This document shows positions 8,950 through 16,448 of a DNA stretch of 29,537 nucleotides, piece after piece (within the stretch, counting starts at the first letter, position 1; every line of letters starts with the position of its first letter). The DNA is taken from assembly GCA_029052265.1 (NCBI GenBank), contig JAIDJJ010000415.1, forward strand, positions 1 to 29,537, in the 5' to 3' direction. Origin of the DNA: Muribaculaceae bacterium. Lineage in GTDB: Bacteria; Bacteroidota; Bacteroidia; Bacteroidales; Muribaculaceae. The notes beneath the pieces are model-generated. The model saw nothing but the letters and a program-made list of their open reading frames with translations. It was not told where the DNA came from and did not search any database. A program made the translations under genes and the position numbers.

Positions 8950-8980
8950 CAAAATTAGGTAAAAAAAAGAAAACGTGAAA
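8950..8980 (-). promoter_or_regulatory. Candidate promoter of the HTCS gene
   Basis: On the minus strand TTTC (8977-8980) is followed after 19 bases by TAATTTTG (8950-8957). The consensus is TTTG-N19-TAnnTTTG, so the -7 box is exact and the -33 box is 3 of 4. Transcription would begin near 8943, giving a leader of about 110 bases to the ATG at 8831 or about 25 bases to the ATG at 8918. Confidence 0.5.
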
Positions 8981-9108
8981 TTGCAGGCTGTAAAAGAGAC
9001 CGGTAAAAAATGTAGCGGATTGCGCCAAAAATGTCTCTAATGCTGAAAATGTTGTTATTGCATATACTTATGTCGTAATCGGAAACTGCCGAAAGATAAA
9101 TATCATCT

Positions 9109-9116
9109 TAAATTTG
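9109..9116 (+). promoter_or_regulatory. Candidate -7 box (TAAATTTG) for the DUF4965 gene
   Basis: Exact match to TAnnTTTG, 27 bases upstream of the ATG at 9144. No TTTG is found at the -33 position, which would fit a promoter that needs an activator. Confidence 0.45.
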
Positions 9117-9143
9117 CGAAGTCAAAAAATTTATAACTGAATC

Positions 9144-11597
9144 ATGAAACAACTTCTTATTTCGCTCTCTATTGCCGCTTCGGCTTTCGGAGGCAACGTT
9201 TCGGCAGAACTGCGTGCGCCTGCGAATCCCCTTATTACGGTCGACCCATATACCAGTTGCTGGTCTACCGCAGATAAATTGTATGACGATGTCACCCGCC
9301 ATTGGACCGGTGCAGAGTATCCTCTGCTCGGAGTGTTGAGCGTGGATGGTGTCGCTTATCGGTTTATGGGAAAAGAGGTGCCGGTGCTTTCTTCTCTTGT
9401 ACCGACTGCAGCCGGAGAGGCATGGATCGGAGAATATACAACCGTGAAGCCCGGGGAAGGATGGTATAAGCCCGGATTTGATGCATCCGGATGGAAATCT
9501 GATAAAGGTGCGTTCGGCTCTGTTCCTCAGGAACAGCTTGCCAAAACACTTTGGAACACTGAGGAGATCTGGGTAAGACGTGAGGTGACGATTCCGTCCG
9601 GTATCGCCAACAAACCGGTATATCTTAACTATTCGCACGATGATGATGTAATCATCTATATCAACGGAATAAAGGTGGTTGACACAGGCAACCAGTGTCA
9701 TAAGAATGTGCGTCTGCTCCTTCCCGAGGATGTGCGCAAGACCCTCAAGCCCGGAAAGAATCTTATCGCGGCTTGGTGTCGCGACCGTGGTGGTCTTGCC
9801 TTCCTTGACTTCGGTCTTGATATAGAGGATAAGCCCTCTCAATATCTCACTAAAGAAGCGCAGCAGACTTCTTGCGAGGTTCTTCCGATGAATACAATAT
9901 ATAGTTTCACTTGTGGTCCTGTGAATCTCGACCTTAAGTTTACTGCTCCCGCATTTCTTGACGATCTGGAACTGTTGAGCCGTCCTGTGAACTATATCAC
10001 CTACAATGTTGAGAGCACAGATGGCAAGAAGCATGACATCAAGTTTTATTTCGAGGCTGGCAGAGAGTGGGCTATCGACAATATAACACAGAAATCTGTT
10101 TCAGGAATAGTAAGGGAAGAGGGTCTCACGGCTGTTACAGTGTCAAGTGTGAACCAGGAGATTCTTGCAAAGAGCGGTGATGACCTCCGTATAGACTGGG
10201 GCACATTCTACCTTGCGTCAGATTCCGAGGTGTCTCCTTGGTTTGGCGACGCCAAGACAGCCCGTAAAAATTTTGTTTCCGGAAAGAAGATCAATCTGTC
10301 GGCTTCAGGCAAGGAAGTGGGCATGACTGTCAATAAAGGGAAGTGCACCTCTGCCTCAGGCTATCTTATGGTAGGCTATGACGATATCTATTCAATCCAA
10401 TATTTCGGAACAAACCTGCGTCCTTATTGGAACCGGAACAACGACAAGACTATCATTCAGCAGCTGAAACTTGCATCTCAGGATTATGCTTCTCTGATGA
10501 CCAAGACTGCTGACTTCGATAAGGACATGCTGGCTGAGGCTGCAGCTGCAGGTGATCAGGCATATGCTGAACTTTGCGCCCTTGCATACCGTCAGGCAAT
10601 TGCCGCACATAAGCTCGTGGAATCTCCGCAGGGTGATATCCTCTGGTTTTCAAAAGAGAATTTCAGCAACGGTTCGATCGGCACTGTGGATATCACTTAT
10701 CCCTCGGCTCCAATGTTCCTCCTTTACAATCCTGAACTTGTGAAGGGTCTTATGAACCATATCCTTTATTATTCAGAAAGTGGGAAATGGACCAAACCTT
10801 TCGCAGCACACGATGTCGGCACATATCCCCTCGCCAATGGTCAGACTTATGGCGGCGACATGCCCGTGGAGGAATCCGGCAACATGCTTATACTCGCTGC
10901 GGCTCTTGCACAAGTGGAGGGTAATGCCGAATATGCCGCACGCCACTGGAATGTGCTTTCCACCTGGGCTGAATATCTTGCCGAATATGGTCTTGATCCG
11001 GAAAACCAGCTGTGTACAGATGACTTCGCCGGACATTTCGCCCACAATGCCAACCTTTCGATCAAAGCGATCCTGGGCGTGGCTTCTTACGCGCAGCTTG
11101 CAGACATGCTCGGCAAGAAATCTGTGGCTGAGAAATATTATGCCAAGGCTAAGGAGATGGCTGACGAATGGGAAAAGATGGCTGACGACGGCGACCACTA
11201 CCGCCTCACATTCGACAAACCAGGCACCTGGAGCCAGAAATATAATCTTGTCTGGGACAAAATGCTTGGATTCAATATCTTCTCCGACAATATCATGAAG
11301 AAGGAGATCCCGTATTATCTGAAAAAACAGAACACTTACGGTCTGCCTCTTGATAACCGTGAGACTTATACAAAGACCGACTGGATCATGTGGACAGCTA
11401 CATTGGCACCCGACAAGGCTACATTCGAGAAGTTTATCGTTCCCGTTCATAAGTTTATGAATGAGACCCGTCACCGCGTCCCCATGAGCGACTGGATCTA
11501 CACAGACCGTGCTGACCAGCGAGGTTTCCAGGCACGTGCTGTTGTGGGCGGTTACTTCATCAAGATGCTTGACGAAAGAATCAACAAGAATAGATAA
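9144..11597 (+). CDS. DUF4965/DUF5127 'glutaminase A'-type six-hairpin protein, secreted
   Basis: An 817-residue protein with a signal peptide (about residues 1-21, cleavage near VSA-E). Domain order from the family: DUF4964 (about 22-85, with NPLITVDPYTSCWS); an extra beta-sandwich segment (about 88-228); DUF5127 (about 235-460); DUF4965 (about 465-645, with GLDPENQLCTDDFAGHFAHN); DUF1793 (about 650-810, with TKTDWIMWTATLA). The name 'glutaminase' comes from the fungal GtaA relatives; in Bacteroidetes PULs its substrate is unsettled and the C-terminal half resembles an alpha/alpha toroid like many glycosidases. The inserted segment (W-RREVTIP, HDDDVIIYINGIKV, GKNLIAAWCRD, FLDFGL) looks like the jelly-roll of GH2 N-terminal domains. 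No lipobox, so probably periplasmic. It is the first gene of the plus-strand arm, divergent from the regulator. Confidence 0.85.
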   Translation: MKQLLISLSIAASAFGGNVSAELRAPANPLITVDPYTSCWSTADKLYDDVTRHWTGAEYPLLGVLSVDGVAYRFMGKEVPVLSSLVPTAAGEAWIGEYTTVKPGEGWYKPGFDASGWKSDKGAFGSVPQEQLAKTLWNTEEIWVRREVTIPSGIANKPVYLNYSHDDDVIIYINGIKVVDTGNQCHKNVRLLLPEDVRKTLKPGKNLIAAWCRDRGGLAFLDFGLDIEDKPSQYLTKEAQQTSCEVLPMNTIYSFTCGPVNLDLKFTAPAFLDDLELLSRPVNYITYNVESTDGKKHDIKFYFEAGREWAIDNITQKSVSGIVREEGLTAVTVSSVNQEILAKSGDDLRIDWGTFYLASDSEVSPWFGDAKTARKNFVSGKKINLSASGKEVGMTVNKGKCTSASGYLMVGYDDIYSIQYFGTNLRPYWNRNNDKTIIQQLKLASQDYASLMTKTADFDKDMLAEAAAAGDQAYAELCALAYRQAIAAHKLVESPQGDILWFSKENFSNGSIGTVDITYPSAPMFLLYNPELVKGLMNHILYYSESGKWTKPFAAHDVGTYPLANGQTYGGDMPVEESGNMLILAAALAQVEGNAEYAARHWNVLSTWAEYLAEYGLDPENQLCTDDFAGHFAHNANLSIKAILGVASYAQLADMLGKKSVAEKYYAKAKEMADEWEKMADDGDHYRLTFDKPGTWSQKYNLVWDKMLGFNIFSDNIMKKEIPYYLKKQNTYGLPLDNRETYTKTDWIMWTATLAPDKATFEKFIVPVHKFMNETRHRVPMSDWIYTDRADQRGFQARAVVGGYFIKMLDERINKNR

Positions 11598-11647
11598 ATC
11601 GCTTTTATGCCTCGGCATTAAAAATTGTGATTTTTAAGTATTTTTTC

Positions 11648-11699
11648 AAGTGTGTCTGATTAATAGTGTATCTTTGTAAATTATCAGACACACTTTTTT
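11648..11699 (+). terminator. Inverted repeat with T tract enclosing a -7 box
   Basis: Perfect 13-base arms AAGTGTGTCTGAT (11648-11660) and ATCAGACACACTT (11683-11695) are followed by T to 11699, as in an intrinsic terminator for the DUF4965 gene. The loop of 22 bases is long for a terminator and contains TATCTTTG (11669-11676), so the repeat may instead be, or also be, an operator around the GH2 promoter. Confidence 0.5.
11669..11676 (+). promoter_or_regulatory. Candidate -7 box (TATCTTTG) for the GH2 gene
   Basis: Exact TAnnTTTG, 31 bases upstream of the preferred GH2 ATG at 11708. There is no TTTG at -33. Transcription would begin near the start of the right arm of the surrounding inverted repeat. 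Confidence 0.45.
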
Positions 11700-11707
11700 A
11701 CCTAACT

Positions 11708-13534
11708 ATGAAATTTAGATCTGTAATAATCTCGACATTACTGGCTTTGGGAATAATGTCATTTCCCGGTAATGCCATGGGAGCCGCTGATATCCCGCGT
11801 CCGGAGTATCCGCGTCCTCAGTTTGAACGTCCCGAGTGGGTAAACCTTAACGGGGAATGGACATATTCTTTTGATTTCGGAAAGTCCGGAATGGACCGTA
11901 AGTTATATGAATCAAAAGGATTCGATGGTAAAATAACAGTGCCATATTGCCCTGAAAGCAAGCTTTCGGGTGTGCAATATGTCGATTTTATCCCTGCGAT
12001 GTGGTATCATCGTAAGATTCAAATACCTTCTGACTGGAAAGGCAAAAACATAATGCTCAACTTCGGAGGAGTTGACTATTTCAGTGCCGTGTATGTCGAC
12101 GGGAATCTTGTAGGACGTCACTGGGGGGGAAGCTCTTCTTTCAGTCATGATATAACGAAATATGTGAATGACGGAAAGGAGCATGATCTCGTTGTGAGAG
12201 TTGAAGACGACAACCGCCAAGGCGTGCAGCCTAAGGGGAAGCAGTCTTCCCTTTATCATTCACACGGTTGTGACTATACCCGCACCACAGGAATCTGGCA
12301 GACCGTATGGATGGAACCTGTCGACAGCCATTCACTTGCGTCTGCTTATGTGATTCCGGATCTTGATAAAAAGCGTTTCATCGTACAGCCTGAATTTAGA
12401 AACCTTGACAACGGTATGAAGATTGAGGCGATTGTGCGCGACGGTTCCAAGATTGTTGCCAAGACTGTGGAGACAGCAACACCCCATGCCCGTATTGAGC
12501 TTCCGATTAAAAATGTGAAGACATGGTCTCCGGAATCTCCGTTCCTGTATGACATTGAATTTAATGTCTACGATAATAACGGAAAGGTTGTGGACAAGGT
12601 CAAGTCATACGCCGGAATGCGCAAGGTGCATATGGAAGGCAACAGATTGTATCTAAACAACGAACCATATTTCTTGCGTCTCGTGCTTGATCAGGGTTTT
12701 TATCCGGATGGAATCTGGACCGCTCCAGATGATGCGGATCTTAAGAAAGATATCGAGATGAGTATGGCGGCAGGTTTCAATGGTGCGCGCCTTCATCAGA
12801 AAGTGTTTGAAGAGCGTTTCCACTATTGGGCTGACAAATTAGGATATCTCACATGGGGTGAGACTGCAAGCTGGGGCGCGGATGCCAACAAGATTGAGGC
12901 TGCAAGAAATTTCTTGCCTGAATGGGAGAGTATTGTGGTGAGAGACAGGAATCATCCTTCCATAATTGCCTGGACTCCGTTCAATGAGACTTGGGAACGC
13001 CCGGGAGACAGTGAACAAGCCATGCAGCACGACCGTCTTCTGCATGATGTTTATAATCTGACTCATCATCTGGATTACCGTCCTGTCAATGAGACAAGCG
13101 GTAACTATCATGTTATCACAGATCTCTGGACTGTCCATAACTATGAGCAGAACCCGGAGAAGCTTGCTGAATATTTCGTAATCAAGGAAGATGGAAGATA
13201 TCCCCAGCTTGACCCCTCTAAGGAGGTAAGCTATGGCGGGCAACCGTTCTTGATCGATGAATATGGCGGTATCAAATGGGTAGACGGTGCGCAGTTTGCT
13301 GATAATTCCTGGGGATACGGAGATTCTCCCCGTTCGCTGGAAGAGTTTTATGACAGACTTGAAAAACTTACAGATGTGATTCTTGCTGTGCCTTACATGT
13401 CGGGCTATTGCTACACTCAGCTCACCGATGTGGAGCAGGAACAGAACGGTATCTACAATTACAACCGTACCACAAAATTTGACATGGATCGCATAAAGAA
13501 AATATTCAGCAAAAAACCGAAAGGATTCAAGTAA
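11708..13534 (+). CDS. GH2 family glycoside hydrolase, short form, secreted
   Basis: 608 residues from the ATG at 11708, chosen because it begins a good signal peptide (cleavage near GNAMGA); an ORF start at 11666 would overlap the promoter box. The three GH2 core parts are visible: N-terminal sugar-binding jelly roll (about 25-205, WVNLNGEWTYSFDFG, NFGGVDYFSAVYVDGN), an immunoglobulin-like domain (about 210-310), and the TIM barrel (about 315-600). The acid/base Glu is E427 in WTPFNETWE and the nucleophile is E518 in FLIDEYGG. It ends shortly after the barrel (YTQLTDVEQEQNG), without the C-terminal domains of LacZ. GH2 covers beta-galactosidases, beta-glucuronidases, beta-mannosidases and others; specificity cannot be read here. 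It probably removes a beta-linked decoration in the periplasm. Confidence 0.92.
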   Translation: MKFRSVIISTLLALGIMSFPGNAMGAADIPRPEYPRPQFERPEWVNLNGEWTYSFDFGKSGMDRKLYESKGFDGKITVPYCPESKLSGVQYVDFIPAMWYHRKIQIPSDWKGKNIMLNFGGVDYFSAVYVDGNLVGRHWGGSSSFSHDITKYVNDGKEHDLVVRVEDDNRQGVQPKGKQSSLYHSHGCDYTRTTGIWQTVWMEPVDSHSLASAYVIPDLDKKRFIVQPEFRNLDNGMKIEAIVRDGSKIVAKTVETATPHARIELPIKNVKTWSPESPFLYDIEFNVYDNNGKVVDKVKSYAGMRKVHMEGNRLYLNNEPYFLRLVLDQGFYPDGIWTAPDDADLKKDIEMSMAAGFNGARLHQKVFEERFHYWADKLGYLTWGETASWGADANKIEAARNFLPEWESIVVRDRNHPSIIAWTPFNETWERPGDSEQAMQHDRLLHDVYNLTHHLDYRPVNETSGNYHVITDLWTVHNYEQNPEKLAEYFVIKEDGRYPQLDPSKEVSYGGQPFLIDEYGGIKWVDGAQFADNSWGYGDSPRSLEEFYDRLEKLTDVILAVPYMSGYCYTQLTDVEQEQNGIYNYNRTTKFDMDRIKKIFSKKPKGFK

Positions 13535-13551
13535 TATTCTCTAATACTAAA

Positions 13552-13593
13552 AATTCCCGGGCAGTTAGAAAATACTGTCCGGGAATTTTTTTT
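13552..13593 (+). terminator. Intrinsic terminator after GH2
   Basis: Arms AATTCCCGGGCAGT (13552-13565) and ACTGTCCGGGAATT (13574-13587) pair along 14 bases with one G-U pair, an 8-base loop and a run of eight T (13586-13593). It starts 18 bases after the GH2 stop codon. Confidence 0.9.
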
Positions 13594-13614
13594 AAAAGTA
13601 TTATTGCGTTTTCA

Positions 13615-13645
13615 TTTGTGTTGAATGCGGACAAAAATAATTTTG
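13615..13645 (+). promoter_or_regulatory. Strong Bacteroidetes promoter: TTTG-N19-TAATTTTG
   Basis: TTTG at 13615-13618, a 19-base spacer, and TAATTTTG at 13638-13645 match the Bacteroidetes primary sigma consensus fully. It lies just after the GH2 terminator and about 180 bases before the remnant ORF at 13825. It is the best canonical promoter in front of the SusC/D operon; I found none in 14119-14509. Confidence 0.65.
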
Positions 13646-13657
13646 GCAAATACAGAT

Positions 13658-13668
13658 ACATTTTTGGC
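13658..13668 (+). promoter_or_regulatory. ACATTTTTGGC motif shared with the divergent promoter region
   Basis: An 11-base string just downstream of the 13615 promoter. The same 11 bases occur in the other orientation at 9024-9034, with partial similarity continuing outside (AT-C after a 3-base gap). Candidate regulator half-site; the function is inference. Confidence 0.3.
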
Positions 13669-13824
13669 ATGATTCCATAACAGAAAAGATACATCGGTTT
13701 GTTTATTTTGCATTGTAAGTCATTGTGAACGACTCATTAACTATATGTCTATGTATAAAACCAAGCGCGACTGCTTCATACGGTTTTCCGCTGAACTTAC
13801 TTCGGGTTATAAAAATATAATGGC

Positions 13825-14118
13825 ATGAAAAATAAACTGAAATATCTGCTTCTTGGAGCTGCTTTCTGCATCGCTGATTTTTCTTACGGGAAAGACATGG
13901 TGACTGTGGCCGACACTCTCGAATCCGGAATGAATGTGAACTATCCGGGATTCGAGATACCTTCGTGGGGATATGACGCTACGGGCATGACATATGTGCT
14001 TCCTGATGAAAATTTCTCTTCGGATACAGTTGCCAAAGAACTTGTGCTGATTCCGATGGGAGCGGCGAGATTAAGAATATCTTCATTTTCTAAAAAGATG
14101 CAACGTTCAGAAAATTAA
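13825..14118 (+). pseudogene. Apparent remnant of a secreted protein (signal peptide plus C-terminal scrap)
   Basis: A 97-residue ORF with a normal signal peptide (MKNKLKY, then a hydrophobic run, cleavage near FSYG-K) followed by only ~75 residues. The segment LVLIPMGAARLRISSF near the end resembles the extreme C-termini of large Bacteroidetes secreted glycosidase-type proteins, which commonly end 'L-L-PyG-t-LRIS-FP'. A protein with only the first and last parts of such a gene suggests a large internal deletion; the last few residues after RISSF (SKKMQRSEN) look unconstrained. I cannot name the parent family. Alternatively it is a genuine small secreted protein. It lies downstream of the best promoter in the area and upstream of the SusC/D operon. 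Confidence 0.5.
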
Positions 14119-14509
14119 CTGATTGTCTGTGTTTGTGGGAATATTATGAGTGTATGCTGTCCTGCAAAAATGTTTCCATTTGTGCCAAATATGTATACAT
14201 TGTTGAATGAATACCTATTTGGCAGAATAGGGTTACAGCGTTGCATGATTTTCTCACTTAATTTGCATCGTGAAATTCGGACAGATCCGGAAAATGTTTG
14301 TAGAACGTCAAATGACAACTTCAGCCGTTTTCCGGTCCGGCAAAATCCGACAGCAAGCAAGAATAGTTTTAATAGGTGAATTATAGGTTAAATTAGGTTA
14401 TTAATTCAGGTTTTTTAGACAAGGGAAAACTCTGAGGTAAAAAAGATTGTGACAAGGTTCAAAAACGTATAACACGGAAATAAATAAATTAACATAATAA
14501 CTAACTATC
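14119..14509. other. 391-base non-coding leader upstream of the SusC/D operon
   Basis: I see no convincing gene here; the short ORFs on both strands show no signal, domain or composition pattern. The region contains the inverted repeat at 14183-14224 and an A/T-rich stretch before the ATG at 14510. No TTTG-N19-TAnnTTTG promoter was found, which fits either read-through from 13615 or an activator-dependent promoter. Confidence 0.6.
14183..14224. promoter_or_regulatory. 9-bp inverted repeat, candidate HTCS operator
   Basis: Perfect arms TGCCAAATA (14183-14191) and TATTTGGCA (14216-14224) lie 33 bases apart centre to centre, about three helical turns, suiting a dimeric AraC-type regulator. The spacer begins with TGTATACA (14192-14199), part of a 10-base palindrome. 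The left arm also overlaps ATTTG-TGC-CAAAT (14178-14190). Assignment to the local regulator is inference. Confidence 0.4.
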
Positions 14510-16336
14510 ATGAACTTATCCAGACTACTTAAAAACATCGGTCTCGCGTTCATTTCCGGTTGCCTGGCTTTTTCCGCTGCTTCGTGTAGCGACGAAGAAA
14601 AAGGTCAAGGGGCAGTCGGCAACGGCACGGTTTCCGGAGTTGTCACTGATGAGCAGGCTCGTCCTGTTTCGGGTGTGACGGTATCAATGCCCGCCAATGG
14701 TATTTCTGCCACCACTGGTTCTGCAGGTGAATATTCTCTTTCGAATGTGCCCATGACTTCGGGTATCATCCTGTTTGAAAGAGATGGTTATGAAACAGCA
14801 GCAGTGACTGTAGTGGCAAAGAAATTCACAGACGGGAAAGCCACTGTAAATGTAGAGCTCGTATATGCCAATGCCGTTATAAAAGGTGTTGTCTATGATG
14901 CGGCTAAAAACAATGCCCCTCTTTCGGGAGCCACAGTCAAGGTCAGCGATTTCCAAAGCACGGAAACGAATGCACAGGGAGAATTCGAACTCCGCAACCT
15001 CACATTGAAGGATTATACTGTGACATTCTCTTATCCCGGTTACAAAGACGTCACCAAGAATGTCAGCGTGGATTCATTCGGAGAGGAAGGTATCGTGACG
15101 ATCGATGCCACTATGGGTGCCGACGAGGTTCTCCGAGGCAAGACCAAATATCAGCTCGCCGAAGCTCAGAAATGGTATTATAATGAATACCGGGGTGGCA
15201 GAAACGCTGAAAACTATCCTCACTGGGACTGGGCATGCAACTACATGTGTACCCTCGATTTCGTAGGAGACTATGAAGAACAGAACGAAGGAACAACACT
15301 CCGTATCCGCAACTCTTCCGACGATCAGCGCAACAATCCTGTCGACATGGAGATGTTTGATTCTTATGTCTACGGTTCAAAGCTTATCACTGCCGACAAT
15401 TATCTCATGACTCTTGAGTCGCGCACTCACAGCGCATCTGCCGACTCTCCCGCTTATTTCGGTGTTCAGGTGGTGGATCTGAGCGATGCAGACCCGAAAG
15501 CGCGTCTTATCGGAGGGGTGCAGACACTCGCTTCTGAAGACTATCATCAGATAGTGACTGACCTCAGCGAATATATCGGCAAGGAGGTGATTATAGCCAT
15601 AGGTACTTTCCGTGCCGAGAAGGGTGATTACTGGAAACAATTTGTGATCCGCCGCATAGCGTTCACTGCAGAACCGATATCTTCGCTCTGGGCATGGCTT
15701 CCCGGTACGGAGGTCCCCGGTCTCGAAGGCTGGAAGATGACTCTTGAGATGGTACGTTCAACAATGCCTAACCAGACAAGCTCATTTACCGGTATCAGTC
15801 CTGTAAGCGGCAACCGTGACAACTATTTCGAAGCATACCGTGCATGGATCCCCGTGCATCATGTTGCGGCAGAATGGAGCTTCATGCCTTTGACAAAAGA
15901 CCCCGAGGTGTTCCCGAGTGAAGGATTCCTTATCAAGACACGTGGCGGTCAGGATGTGAGCACAAAAGTGCCGGAATCTTACTTCTATTCGAAGTTCTCG
16001 ATCGCACCGGGGCACAATAAATTCACACTCAAGACACGTTGCTTCAGCTCTACAAATGCTACATTCTTTAAGATTACTGCTATCACCAACGATGGAACCG
16101 TGACTCACCTCAGCCCTGTCAGCAACACAGCCACATATGCTGAGGCTGCCGCCGACGGATGTTGGAAATTCATGCATGAGAACGGCGACCCCGGTAATCC
16201 TGACGGATATTGCGATTTTGTCTACGACCTTTCCCGGTTTGACGGACAAGACGTGATGATCACCATAGGTGTATTCAAAGGGGAGGCGAACGGAGATGAA
16301 AACAAGCTTCTCTTCTATTCCATCAACCTTAATTGA
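14510..16336 (+). CDS. Modular lipoprotein with two CarboxypepD_reg domains; probable surface glycan-binding protein
   Basis: 608 residues with a lipoprotein signal (FSAASC, Cys26) followed by acidic residues (SDEE), the pattern linked to surface export in Bacteroidetes. Two consecutive carboxypeptidase regulatory-like beta-sandwich domains follow: about 36-118 (VSGVVTDEQARPVSGVTVSM) and about 122-203 (IKGVVYDAAKNNAPLSGATVKV). The remaining two segments, about 210-387 and 405-608, look related: both end with 'DLS-y-G-eV-I-IGtFr-E-GD' then a hydrophobic strand (DLSEYIGKEVIIAIG and DLSRFDGQDVMITIG), a pattern seen in galactose-binding-like jelly rolls. No catalytic motif is seen. As first gene of the SusC/D operon and next to a surface GH76, it most likely holds the glycan. 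Specific binding residues cannot be identified; W/Y-rich stretches (WYYNEYRGG, HWDWACNY) are candidates. Confidence 0.8.
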   Translation: MNLSRLLKNIGLAFISGCLAFSAASCSDEEKGQGAVGNGTVSGVVTDEQARPVSGVTVSMPANGISATTGSAGEYSLSNVPMTSGIILFERDGYETAAVTVVAKKFTDGKATVNVELVYANAVIKGVVYDAAKNNAPLSGATVKVSDFQSTETNAQGEFELRNLTLKDYTVTFSYPGYKDVTKNVSVDSFGEEGIVTIDATMGADEVLRGKTKYQLAEAQKWYYNEYRGGRNAENYPHWDWACNYMCTLDFVGDYEEQNEGTTLRIRNSSDDQRNNPVDMEMFDSYVYGSKLITADNYLMTLESRTHSASADSPAYFGVQVVDLSDADPKARLIGGVQTLASEDYHQIVTDLSEYIGKEVIIAIGTFRAEKGDYWKQFVIRRIAFTAEPISSLWAWLPGTEVPGLEGWKMTLEMVRSTMPNQTSSFTGISPVSGNRDNYFEAYRAWIPVHHVAAEWSFMPLTKDPEVFPSEGFLIKTRGGQDVSTKVPESYFYSKFSIAPGHNKFTLKTRCFSSTNATFFKITAITNDGTVTHLSPVSNTATYAEAAADGCWKFMHENGDPGNPDGYCDFVYDLSRFDGQDVMITIGVFKGEANGDENKLLFYSINLN

Positions 16337-16438
16337 GTTGTGAGTTTTTAGCCGTGGACCGTATCGATGACGTCTCATTTGCGGCGCCACGGCTAAAAGC
16401 TTCAACACACAATTCAACACACATAACTCACAACTCAA
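16333..16438 (+). repeat. Nested inverted repeat filling the gap before GH76
   Basis: Outer 14-base arms TTGAGTTGTGAGTT (16333-16346) and AACTCACAACTCAA (16425-16438) are perfect. Inner 12-base arms TTTTAGCCGTGG (16346-16357) and CCACGGCTAAAA (16387-16398) are perfect. The right flank between them contains TTCAACACACA twice (16401-16411 and 16413-16423). The left outer arm covers the stop codon of the modular lipoprotein and the right arm ends 10 bases before the GH76 ATG. In RNA this would fold the whole gap into one structure; a role in mRNA stability or translation of GH76 is inference. Confidence 0.75.
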
Positions 16439-16448
16439 AATTTCTAAA

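Larger units (their letters stand above)
8832..9143. other. Divergent promoter region between regulator and DUF4965 gene
   Basis: About 310 bases with no convincing gene. It holds a minus-strand promoter candidate for the regulator (8950-8980), a plus-strand -7 box for the DUF4965 gene (9109-9116), and a GCCAAAAATGT motif (9024-9034) whose reverse complement recurs at 13658-13668. The part at 8832-8918 could be coding if the upstream start is used, but that would place 29 extra non-hydrophobic residues before the signal peptide. Confidence 0.6.

Noticed and set aside
9108..10034. 308-residue minus-strand ORF
   Set aside because: Lies over the DUF4965 gene, which has clear domains and signal peptide; the reverse translation has no domain, signal or sensible composition.
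10773..11618. 281-residue minus-strand ORF
   Set aside because: Antisense to the well-supported C-terminal half of the DUF4965 gene; Cys/His-rich antisense-type translation.
14146..14379. Short ORFs on both strands in the leader
   Set aside because: No signal peptide, membrane pattern or family resemblance; region better explained as regulatory leader.
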